From: Zymomonas sp.
GTDB taxonomy: Bacteria; Pseudomonadota; Alphaproteobacteria; Sphingomonadales; Sphingomonadaceae
Assembly: GCA_027489105.1 (NCBI GenBank)
Contig: JAIYAJ010000433.1
Span: 1-6,527 of the forward strand
Direction of reading: 5' to 3'
Length of the DNA: 6,527 nt
Position 1 is the stretch's first letter. Every line of letters begins with the position of its first letter. The notes below the pieces were generated by a model that was not told where the DNA came from, did not search any database, and worked only from the letters and a program-made list of their open reading frames with translations. Position numbers and translations under genes: made by a program. Positions 1-6,527 of this stretch are shown piece after piece.

Positions 1-693
1 CTCGCCCCAGGGGTCGACCACCAGCGAATGGCCGAAGGTCGAGCGGCCATCCTCATGTCGTCCGCTTTGCCCCGCCGCAACGACGTAGGCCCCCGCCTCG
101 ATGGCACGGGCGCGCAGTAGGATATGCCAATGCGCCTTGCCCGTCGGAACGGTGAAGGCCGCGGGAACCGAGAGCAGTTCGGCGCCCGCATCGCTCAACG
201 CCCGATAGAGATCGGGGAAGCGCATGTCGTAGCAGATCGACAGACCGATCCGAGCCCAGGGCGTAGTCGCTATCACGCTGCGCTCGCCGGGGGCGTAAGC
301 GGCGGATTCACGCCAGCTTTCGCCTGTCGGCAGGTCGACATCGAACAGATGGATCTTGTCGTAGCGCGCCCGGATCGTCCCGCTGGCATCTATCACAAAA
401 CCACGGTTGACGAGGCGACCGTCGCTCCCGCCCTTCAGCGCGAGCGAACCCAGGTGAACCCACAGCCCATGCTCTCGTGCGGCATCGCGCACCGCCGCCA
501 GCACCCGGTCGTCCGCCTCTGCACACAGATGCCGGGCCGCGCGCTTGCGGTCCTGGTCGAGCAGGCCCGACATTTCGGGGGTGAAGAGCATGTCCGCCCC
601 GCCCGCCTTCGCCTCCGCAATCGCAGCCACGAGCCGCGCGGCGTTGGCAGCGGGATCGATCCCGGAGCGGCTCTGGAAAACCGCAGCCCGCAT
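1..693 (-). CDS. Carbon-nitrogen hydrolase, Nit1/Nit2-like (C-terminus cut by window edge)
   Basis: The frame starts at ATG 693-691 and stays open to base 1, giving 231 codons. The usual family length is about 270-280, so roughly 40 C-terminal residues are missing. The nitrilase-superfamily triad is visible: Glu40 in FTPEMSG, Lys113 in YDKIHLFD and nucleophile Cys154 in SICYDMRFP. The frame also carries RARAIEAGAYVVAAGQ and ends in DPWGE, all typical of the family. These enzymes hydrolyse amide bonds through a cysteine thioester in the cytoplasm. The Cys-region wording (ICYDMRFP) resembles Nit1, which hydrolyses deaminated glutathione, and the glutaredoxin gene next door fits that role. An omega-amidase or other amidase role is possible. 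The start is well supported because it shares one base with the grxC stop (TGATG on the minus strand), which implies translational coupling. Family is certain; substrate is inference. Confidence 0.93.
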   Translation of the reverse strand, partial: MRAAVFQSRSGIDPAANAARLVAAIAEAKAGGADMLFTPEMSGLLDQDRKRAARHLCAEADDRVLAAVRDAAREHGLWVHLGSLALKGGSDGRLVNRGFVIDASGTIRARYDKIHLFDVDLPTGESWRESAAYAPGERSVIATTPWARIGLSICYDMRFPDLYRALSDAGAELLSVPAAFTVPTGKAHWHILLRARAIEAGAYVVAAGQSGRHEDGRSTFGHSLVVDPWGE

Positions 694-950
694 CAGGCGG
701 CGAGCAGCGGGTCGAGCTTGCCCGCGCGGTCGAGCGCGTGAATGTCGTCACAACCGCCGACATGGGCGCCGTCGATAAAGATCTGCGGCACGGTCGAACC
801 GCCCTTGGCGCGCTCGAGCATCTCGGTCCGCTTGGGGCCGCCCATGCTGATGTCATATTCCTCATACGCAACGCCCTTGCTTTCCAGCAGCGACTTGGCG
901 CGCGCGCAATAGGGGCAGAACGCCTTGGTGTAGATCTCGACCTTTGCCAT
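693..950 (-). CDS. grxC: Glutaredoxin 3
   Basis: This encodes an 85-residue dithiol glutaredoxin, the normal size for GrxC. It has the redox motif CPYC at residues 12-15, the cis-proline segment TVPQIFI (Pro55) and the glutathione-binding GGCDD at 65-69. It reduces disulfides and glutathione mixed disulfides in the cytoplasm using glutathione. The ATG at 950 was chosen over one at 1004 because it gives the conserved MAKVEIYTK beginning and has a TGAGG ribosome-binding sequence just upstream; the longer form would add 18 non-homologous residues and reach back into the end of comF. The gene lies 50 bases after comF and its stop overlaps the start of the carbon-nitrogen hydrolase, so the three genes are probably one operon. 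Confidence 0.96.
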   Translation of the reverse strand: MAKVEIYTKAFCPYCARAKSLLESKGVAYEEYDISMGGPKRTEMLERAKGGSTVPQIFIDGAHVGGCDDIHALDRAGKLDPLLAA

Positions 951-1000
951 TTGCCTCAATATCCTTGTTTCGCCCGAGATGTTGTCGCCGGGCCGGAATG

Positions 1001-1744
1001 TCAACGCGCGGGATCATCGTCGCGCACCACGCGCGCCCAGCAGAGCAGTTCGACGCGCGACGCACCGGCCTTCTTCAACGCCCGCGCGCAGGCATCGGCG
1101 GTCGCGCCGGTGGTGTAGACATCGTCGATCAGCAGCACCTTCTGGCCTTTGACCCGGCCACGGTCACGCACGGCGAAAGCCCCGTGCACCGTCTTGGCCC
1201 GCGCCACCGGCCCCTGGCCGCGCAGCGGCGGCGTCGCCCGGACGCGCTCGATCAGATCGAGCGCCAGCGTCTGCCGCCCATCCTCGGCCAGCGCGCGGGC
1301 GATCAGCGCCGACTGGTTATAGCCCCGGCTCCAGATGCGCCACCGGTGGAGCGGGACCGGTGCGATCAGCCAGCCCTCCCCCGCCGGCAGATGGCGCCGC
1401 ATCTGGATCGCCACCGTCCGGGCGATCCCCGGTCGCCGGCCATATTTCAGCTTCAGCGCCAGTGCCCGTGCGATCGGACCGTAGATCACCGCCGCACGCA
1501 TCGCGTCATAGGCGGGTGGATCGGCGAGACAGGCGCCGCATTCGGAACCCATGCCGGGATCGATCTCGAAGGGCTCGCCACAGCGTGCGCATTGCGGGGG
1601 GCCGAGGAAGCGCAAGGCCGTCCAGCAATCGAGGCAGAATTGATGCGGGCCGGCCGCGATCGTGCCACAGCCCGGACAGCGGGGCGGCAGCGCGAAGCGG
1701 AGCGCGACGTCGACCAGTCCCGCCATCGCTCGCATCACCACCAT
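1001..1744 (-). CDS. comF: ComF family protein (zinc-finger phosphoribosyltransferase fold)
   Basis: The product has 247 residues, usual for ComF. The N-terminus carries paired cysteine knuckles: C23/C26 and C37/C40, then C52/C55 and C69/C72, forming a double zinc ribbon. The C-terminal half is a type I phosphoribosyltransferase domain with the PRPP-binding loop VLLIDDVYTTGAT (Asp207, Asp208, TTGAT 211-215). In naturally competent bacteria ComF is needed for handling incoming single-stranded DNA, but homologues are universal in Proteobacteria, including species not known to be competent, and the exact reaction is unsettled. No other competence gene is visible here. The start at 1744 has AAGGG upstream; internal ATGs at 1735 and 1726 are alternatives. 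It is first in the probable comF-grxC-hydrolase operon and divergent from the methyltransferase-like gene. Confidence 0.93.
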   Translation of the reverse strand: MVVMRAMAGLVDVALRFALPPRCPGCGTIAAGPHQFCLDCWTALRFLGPPQCARCGEPFEIDPGMGSECGACLADPPAYDAMRAAVIYGPIARALALKLKYGRRPGIARTVAIQMRRHLPAGEGWLIAPVPLHRWRIWSRGYNQSALIARALAEDGRQTLALDLIERVRATPPLRGQGPVARAKTVHGAFAVRDRGRVKGQKVLLIDDVYTTGATADACARALKKAGASRVELLCWARVVRDDDPAR

Positions 1745-1820
1745 TGCCGCCCTTTGCGCATCTGGCTTGCCCCCTTTGCCTGCTTGTCACGCACCCCGCG
1801 CGGCGGCACAAGCGCGCACC
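1745..1820. promoter_or_regulatory. Divergent intergenic promoter region
   Basis: These 76 bases separate the outward-facing starts of comF (minus) and the methyltransferase-like gene (plus), so they must hold or lie close to promoters for both directions. I see no convincing -35/-10 pair and no clear inverted repeat. The plus-strand start at 1821 has no recognisable Shine-Dalgarno (GCGCGCACC precedes the ATG), so that transcript may be leaderless or weakly initiated. The call rests on gene arrangement only. Confidence 0.45.
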
Positions 1821-2687
1821 ATGGACCAGCCCGAGATTTTCGACCGCCGCCTGCGCCGCATGCGCCGCGACCGCGCCGCTCCGGATTTCGCGGCGCATGA
1901 TTTCCTGATCGATCATATGGCGGGCGAACTGACCGAACGGCTGGCGATGGTGACGCGCCGCTTCGACCGCGTACTACTGCTCGGCAGCCATGACGGCAGG
2001 CTGCTCGATCGCTTCGCCGCTCCCGGCCGGAGCGTGTTTGCGGCCGATCCTGGCTTCGCCTTTGCGCGAGCCAGCGGCGGGGTGCAGTGCGACGAGGATC
2101 GCCTTCCTTTCGCCGATGGCAGCTTCGATCTTGTCGTCGCGCTCGGCACGCTCGACAGCGTCAACGATCTTCCCGGCGCCCTCGCTCTGATCCGGCGCGC
2201 GCTGCGGCCGGACGGGCTCTTTCTGGGCGCCTTCCTCGGAGCGGGCAGCCTGGCCTGGCTGCGCGGTGCGCTGATGGAGGCCGATGAGGCCGCAGCCGGC
2301 GGCATCGCGCCGCGCATCCACCCGCAGGTGGATGTGCGCTCGGCAGGCGATCTCCTCTCCCGCGCCGGTTTCGCGCTCCAGGTCGCGGACGGCGAGCGGC
2401 TCGACGTCGGCTATGGCGATCCGCTGCGCCTGATGCGCGACCTGCGCGGCATGGCAGGCACCAACATCCTGCTGTCGCGCTCCCGCCATTTGTCGGGCGG
2501 CCGGACCTGGCTCGCCAAGCTGTTCGATGCCTTCCAGCAGGCCGCCGGCCTCGAAGGTCGTATCCGGGAAAGCTTCGAGATCGTCTATCTGTCGGGCTGG
2601 GCGCCCGACCCCGGCCAGCCCAAGCCCGCCCGCCGGGGCAGCGCCACGGCATCGCTCGCCGATGCGCTGCGCCAGACCAAGGCCTGA
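1821..2687 (+). CDS. NDUFAF5/BioC-like SAM-dependent methyltransferase-fold protein
   Basis: The product has 288 residues with a class I methyltransferase fold. It starts MDQPEIFDRRLRRMRRDRAA, matching the IFDR..L.R opening of mitochondrial NDUFAF5. Further matches are the post-I acidic site FAADP (72-76), DRLPFADGSFDLVVALGTLD (93-112), VNDLPGAL (114-121), LRPDGLFLGAFLG (128-140), the GG..P.I.P..DVRSAGDLLSRAGF stretch (160-184), LMRDLRGM (204-211) and FEIVYLSGWAP (252-262). NDUFAF5 hydroxylates an arginine of the NuoB-type subunit of respiratory complex I; a bacterial counterpart may act on NuoB, by inference. The motif I glycine loop is degenerate: LLLGSHDGR (52-60) instead of a canonical LDxGxGxG. 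BioC (malonyl-ACP methylation in biotin synthesis) is the main alternative; no biotin gene is nearby. ATG 1821 was chosen because upstream in-frame starts would overlap comF and lack homology. Confidence 0.88.
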   Translation: MDQPEIFDRRLRRMRRDRAAPDFAAHDFLIDHMAGELTERLAMVTRRFDRVLLLGSHDGRLLDRFAAPGRSVFAADPGFAFARASGGVQCDEDRLPFADGSFDLVVALGTLDSVNDLPGALALIRRALRPDGLFLGAFLGAGSLAWLRGALMEADEAAAGGIAPRIHPQVDVRSAGDLLSRAGFALQVADGERLDVGYGDPLRLMRDLRGMAGTNILLSRSRHLSGGRTWLAKLFDAFQQAAGLEGRIRESFEIVYLSGWAPDPGQPKPARRGSATASLADALRQTKA

Positions 2688-2734
2688 CAAAGCTATGGAC
2701 TTCCGTCGGGTGCTCCGTGTATGAGGCCCGCCAT

Positions 2735-2782
2735 ATGACGCGGTTCAGCGCCCTTCTCCTGCTTCGACTTACGCGCCCTTAG
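2735..2782 (+). CDS. Leucine-rich leader peptide of leuA (attenuation peptide)
   Basis: A 15-codon frame, MTRFSALLLLRLTRP, ends at TAG 2780-2782, about 100 bases before leuA. It contains five leucine codons among six consecutive positions (CTT CTC CTG CTT CGA CTT, 2753-2770). Three are CTT, which appears uncommon in the adjacent genes, where CTG and CTC dominate. A Shine-Dalgarno GAGG (2723-2726) sits eight bases before the ATG. Such peptides act by ribosome stalling rather than as proteins: when charged tRNA-Leu is scarce the ribosome pauses in the leucine run and changes folding of the downstream RNA, as with leuL upstream of leuABCD in enteric bacteria. Placement directly before leuA, content and spacing all agree. 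Translation has not been shown, and homology to leuL is not claimed. Confidence 0.85.
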   Translation: MTRFSALLLLRLTRP

Positions 2783-2849
2783 GCGCGCGATTTCGCTTGG
2801 GATCGACCGATCCTGCAAGCCACGGCGTCTAAGGGTCGGACCTTCACCC
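2772..2849 (+). promoter_or_regulatory. Candidate leucine attenuator with alternative RNA folds
   Basis: Three pairings can be read directly. (a) CGCGCC 2772-2777 pairs with GGCGCG 2782-2787 around a CTTA loop, overlapping the leader stop codon. (b) GCTTGGGATC 2795-2804 pairs with GATCC 2809-2813 and CAAGC 2816-2820, with a GACC loop and a two-base bulge. (c) 2775-2786 pairs with 2825-2836 over 12 bp including two G-U pairs, enclosing hairpin b and excluding hairpin a. If 2825-2836 is free, GGGT 2833-2836 can instead pair with ACCC 2846-2849, or 2832-2836 with 2840-2844; both are weak. A ribosome resting at the leader stop would mask 2775-2786, whereas one stalled early in the leucine run would leave it open for fold c. 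No U-run follows any hairpin, so the terminator, if there is one, is not obvious. Confidence 0.6.
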
Positions 2850-2860
2850 AAAATGACAAC

Positions 2861-2880
2861 CCTGCACAGGAGCAGGTACC
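2861..2880 (+). promoter_or_regulatory. leuA ribosome-binding site inside a small hairpin
   Basis: CCTGC 2861-2865 can pair with GCAGG 2872-2876 around the loop ACAGGA. The best Shine-Dalgarno, AGGAG (2868-2872), is in this loop and the start of the 3' arm, eight bases before the GTG at 2881. The hairpin is short (5 bp) and may only modestly limit access, but together with the GTG start it suggests initiation at leuA could be tuned. Confidence 0.4.
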
Positions 2881-4422
<1,542 letters not shown>

Positions 4423-4438
4423 GCCAGACCTGATCGAC

Positions 4439-4475
4439 GGGGACGGTCGCGCCGATATCGCAGGCCGCCGTCCCC
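4439..4475 (+). terminator. Hairpin after leuA, possible terminator
   Basis: GGGGACGG (4439-4446) is a perfect inverted repeat with CCGTCCCC (4468-4475), giving an 8-bp GC-rich stem with a 21-base loop that begins 17 bases after the leuA stop. It is followed by ACCCTTCGCTTTCG, only a weak T-rich stretch, so termination may be inefficient and some read-through into the transporter is possible. A second small hairpin, CTTCG 4479-4483 with CGAAG 4488-4492, lies between it and the transporter ribosome-binding site. Confidence 0.45.
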
Positions 4476-4504
4476 ACCCTTCGCTTTCGAAGAAGGCCCG
4501 GATC

Positions 4505-5440
4505 ATGAACATTCCCGCCGAACATGGCGTTCGCTGGCGGCTGATCGGCTTCGCGCTGTCGGCGGTCGGATCGCTGCTGTTCGCGCTCAAGGGCATCCTG
4601 ATCAAGCTGATCTACGTGTACGGCATCGACACCACAGCCTTGCTGGCGATCCGGATGGGCCTGTCGCTTCCCGTGTTCATGGGCGTCGGATTGTTCGAGT
4701 GGTTCCGCCGGGGCCCGACGGATCGCCCCGACGGAAAGTCGATCGCCTTGGCCGCCGCAATCGGCGTGCTCGGCTATCATTGCTCGTCCTGGCTCGACTT
4801 CGAGGGATTACAGACGCTCGAAGCCCAGACCGAGCGGCTGATTCTGTTCACCTACCCCTTTCTCGTCATCATCTTCGGCCGGATGATCTTCGGCCATCGG
4901 CTGCGCGCGCACGCCCTCGGTGGCGCGGGACTCGCTTATGCCGGGCTCGCGGTCATGTTCGGTGCGGAGCCCGCGCGATTGAGCCCGTCGATGCTTACCG
5001 GCGCAACGTTCGTCTTCGGAGCCGCAGCGACCTTCGCGCTCTATCAGTTGTTCGCGCGCGAACTGATCCTGCGCTGCGGCCCCGCGCTGTTCACCGCGAT
5101 CGCGATGAGCGCGGCGTCGGTCTCGCTGATCGCGCAATTCCTGCTCACGCGCGATTTCGGCGATCTGGTCGCGCCCGCGCCGGCGTGGCGGCTGATGATC
5201 GCGCTTGCCATCTTCTCGACCGTCGTGCCGACCTTCCTGATGTCCGCCGGCACTGCACGGATCGGTGCGCAGGGCACGGCCATCATCTCCACCGTCAGTC
5301 CCCTGCTCACAATCATCCTCGCCGTCGCCATCCTTGCCGAGCCTTTCGGCTGGCCCGAAGCCGTCGGCACATTGCTGGTAATCGGCGGCACCGGGCTGTT
5401 CACCCTGATAGAGACGCGCAGCCAGCGCCGCGCGCGTTGA
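4505..5440 (+). CDS. EamA/DMT-family transporter
   Basis: The 311-residue inner-membrane protein has about ten hydrophobic helices (roughly 13-37, 42-65, 77-96, 106-128, 136-152, 163-183, 193-213, 228-247, 255-277, 285-302), arranged as two EamA repeats, the standard drug/metabolite transporter layout. Family hallmarks are GLQTLEAQTERLILFTYPFLV in the first repeat (residues 101-121) and GAQGTAIISTVSPLLTIILA (254-273) followed by LAEPF in the second. The C-terminus is basic (RSQRRAR), in keeping with a cytoplasmic tail. Members export or import amino acids, nucleotide sugars or other small metabolites; the substrate cannot be read from sequence. ATG 4505 has AAGAAGG eight bases upstream. The gene starts 82 bases after leuA on the same strand, so an amino-acid export role or partial co-transcription is possible but unproven. 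Confidence 0.9.
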   Translation: MNIPAEHGVRWRLIGFALSAVGSLLFALKGILIKLIYVYGIDTTALLAIRMGLSLPVFMGVGLFEWFRRGPTDRPDGKSIALAAAIGVLGYHCSSWLDFEGLQTLEAQTERLILFTYPFLVIIFGRMIFGHRLRAHALGGAGLAYAGLAVMFGAEPARLSPSMLTGATFVFGAAATFALYQLFARELILRCGPALFTAIAMSAASVSLIAQFLLTRDFGDLVAPAPAWRLMIALAIFSTVVPTFLMSAGTARIGAQGTAIISTVSPLLTIILAVAILAEPFGWPEAVGTLLVIGGTGLFTLIETRSQRRAR

Positions 5441-5560
5441 CGGGATTGCGCATTCCCACCTTCCGCGAGATCCTCGCCGTGCTCGACGGAGCCCGATCAT
5501 GTCCCTTTCAAGTTCGGCTATATCAGGCCCGGAACAGCTCCGGATGCAGGGGCCGGCGCT
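5441..5560. other. Convergent intergenic spacer
   Basis: These 120 bases lie between two converging genes. The only structure seen is a short inverted repeat, CCGGA 5529-5533 and TCCGG 5539-5543, with no T-run on either strand. It could weakly terminate the minus-strand molybdoenzyme transcript or the transporter transcript, but the evidence is thin. Confidence 0.3.
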
Positions 5561-6319
5561 CTATATTCCGGCATACCAGGCATAATCATGATGGTCTTCC
5601 CAGTAGCCGCCTTTTCCGAGACCATATTCACTCAGGCTCGCAACCGCCTCGATATGCTCGACATATTTTGCATGCTTGTAGCCCAGCTGCCGCTCGACGC
5701 GCAGCCTCACCGGGGCGCCATTGCCGACCGGCAGCAGCGCGCCGTTCAGCCCCCAGGCCATGATCGTCTGGGGATGGAAGGCGTCGATCAGGTCGATGCT
5801 CTCATAATAGGGCATCGCGCCATAACGGTCGGCGCAGCGGAAGATCAGATAGCGGGCGCTGGTCCTCAGACCGGCCATGTCGAGCAGCAGCTTCAACGGA
5901 ACCCCGGTCCACTGCCCGATCGCGCTCCAGCCCTCGACGCAGTCATGACGGGTGATCTGGGTCCGGGCCGGCATCGAGCGGATCTGCGCCATCGACAGCG
6001 ACAGGGGACGCTGCACCAGCCCGCCGACGCTGAGCTTCCAGTCGGCGAACCCCGCCAGACGATGCGCTTCATAGGCTGCGCCGGCGGGCTGATAGGTCCC
6101 GTTAGACCGGAACAGCGGAGACAGATCGGCAGCCGAGAATTCGGGTGCTAGCGCGTCGCGGCCCGCAAGGATCCGCTGCGAGCGCATGGTCAGACCTTCG
6201 GCGGACTTCAACGCCGACCGCACCGAAGGCAGCGCGTTGATCTTGTCGCACCCGCTCAGGAGAAGGCCGCCCGTGCCTGCTGCCATGGCGCCCAAAAGGC
6301 GGCGTCGGCTGATACTCAT
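5561..6319 (-). CDS. Tat-exported molybdopterin-dependent oxidoreductase (sulfite oxidase/MsrP-like)
   Basis: The product has 252 residues. The N-terminus carries a twin-arginine motif SRRRLL (4-9), a hydrophobic stretch and a lipobox LLSGC with Cys24, so it is probably exported folded by Tat and may be lipid-anchored on the periplasmic side. The rest is an oxidoreductase molybdopterin-binding domain: HDCVEGWSAIGQWTGVPL (125-142), where Cys127 is the expected molybdenum ligand, then PYYESIDLIDAF, NGALLPVGNGAPVRLRVERQ (192-211) and LGYKHAKYVEHIE (212-224). MsrP repairs oxidised methionine in periplasmic proteins; this protein is shorter than typical MsrP and pairs with a different cytochrome, so its substrate is unknown. 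ATG 6319 was chosen because it begins the signal peptide, has GGAGGA seven bases upstream and overlaps the cytochrome stop (ATGA). A longer frame from 6493 has no homology before the Tat motif. Confidence 0.92.
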   Translation of the reverse strand: MSISRRRLLGAMAAGTGGLLLSGCDKINALPSVRSALKSAEGLTMRSQRILAGRDALAPEFSAADLSPLFRSNGTYQPAGAAYEAHRLAGFADWKLSVGGLVQRPLSLSMAQIRSMPARTQITRHDCVEGWSAIGQWTGVPLKLLLDMAGLRTSARYLIFRCADRYGAMPYYESIDLIDAFHPQTIMAWGLNGALLPVGNGAPVRLRVERQLGYKHAKYVEHIEAVASLSEYGLGKGGYWEDHHDYAWYAGI

Positions 6320-6527
6320 GCCTTGTCCTCCGGCAGACGGTACCAGCCGGTGATCATCGACCGGACCTCGTTGATCGGCCCCGCCAGTATCACCATCGCG
6401 ATATGGACGAGGAAGAACAGAACCAGCCCCGCCGCGCTGAGAAAATGGATCGACCGGGCCGACTGCCGTCCGCCGAACAGGTCGAGCAACCACGGACAGG
6501 CCGCATTCATCGCCGGGGACATCGTCA
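6316..6527 (-). CDS. Membrane cytochrome b subunit, C-terminal part (continues past window)
   Basis: Only the last roughly 70 codons are present; the frame is open to the right edge, so the ATG at 6522 is probably internal. The visible part contains a transmembrane helix with two histidines in heme-ligand-like context, in RSIHF and FFLVHIAMV, followed by AGPINEVRSMITGWY, which fits the end of cytochrome b/b6-type (thiosulfate-reductase-like) membrane subunits. Such subunits take electrons to or from the quinone pool. The stop codon overlaps the start of the molybdoenzyme by four bases (ATGA), so the two are translationally coupled and probably form one periplasm-facing electron-transfer complex. 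Two-subunit pairing is inferred from this overlap and from similar gene pairs in Proteobacteria. Confidence 0.85.
   Translation of the reverse strand, partial: TMSPAMNAACPWLLDLFGGRQSARSIHFLSAAGLVLFFLVHIAMVILAGPINEVRSMITGWYRLPEDKA

Noticed and set aside
124..741. A 205-codon plus-strand frame opposite the carbon-nitrogen hydrolase and grxC
   Set aside because: The opposite strand carries the complete catalytic triad and glutaredoxin motifs; this frame shows none.
944..1900. A 318-codon plus-strand frame opposite comF
   Set aside because: It covers comF in antisense and has no domain signature; comF has clear zinc and PRPP motifs.
2684..2725. A possible promoter for the leuA leader with CTGACA (2684-2689) as -35
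   Set aside because: No acceptable -10 lies 16-18 bases downstream, and the alternative TATGAG at 2720 would put the transcript start too close to or past the leader Shine-Dalgarno.
4808..5500. A 230-codon minus-strand frame opposite the transporter
   Set aside because: Its composition is low-complexity, rich in charged residues and glycine, typical of a shadow of a membrane-protein gene.
5499..5585. A 28-codon plus-strand frame (starting MSLSSSAISG) after the transporter
   Set aside because: It overlaps the 3' end of the molybdoenzyme gene, has a poor ribosome-binding site and no recognisable feature.
6320..6493. A 58-residue N-terminal extension of the molybdoenzyme from an ATG at 6493
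   Set aside because: It would precede the Tat signal peptide, overlap the cytochrome gene and has no homology; the GGAGGA-preceded ATG at 6319 is far better.

Overview
The window is high-GC DNA, densely packed with short intergenic gaps. The gene set and protein style suggest an alphaproteobacterium, probably of the sphingomonad group. The evidence is an NDUFAF5/BioC-like methyltransferase divergent from comF, a comF-grxC-nitrilase run, and codon use dominated by G/C third positions. The taxonomic placement is inferred from memory of these families, not from a search. No rRNA, tRNA, CRISPR array, insertion sequence or other sign of recent transfer was seen, so the window looks like ordinary chromosomal housekeeping DNA.

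Layout. Positions 1-1744 hold a minus-strand cluster read right to left: comF (phosphoribosyltransferase-fold ComF), grxC (glutaredoxin 3) and a carbon-nitrogen hydrolase that runs off the left edge. The grxC stop and the hydrolase start share one base. A 76-base divergent gap (1745-1820) separates comF from a plus-strand NDUFAF5-like protein with a SAM-methyltransferase fold (1821-2687). After a 193-base leader comes leuA, 2-isopropylmalate synthase (2881-4422). It is followed by a candidate hairpin terminator and an EamA/DMT-family ten-helix transporter (4505-5440). The right end is on the minus strand: the C-terminal part of a membrane cytochrome b (from the right edge to 6316), overlapping by four bases a Tat-exported molybdopterin oxidoreductase of the sulfite-oxidase/MsrP type (5561-6319).

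The most interesting element is the leuA leader. It contains a 15-codon reading frame with a good ribosome-binding site, ending in a run with five leucine codons among six (LLLLRL). Three of the five are CTT, a codon that looks uncommon in the neighbouring genes. Just downstream are two mutually exclusive RNA pairings: a 6-bp GC hairpin overlapping the leader stop codon, and a 12-bp long-range pairing (two G-U pairs) enclosing another hairpin. This is the architecture of leucine-responsive transcription attenuation. There is, however, no clear U-rich terminator, so control could act on translation of leuA, whose Shine-Dalgarno also lies in a small hairpin.

The genes form several functional units. 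leuA commits carbon to leucine synthesis and is probably controlled by charged tRNA-Leu through the leader. The grxC/hydrolase pair fits glutathione-linked redox and metabolite repair. The right-end pair is probably an electron-transfer couple linking the quinone pool to a periplasmic molybdoenzyme.
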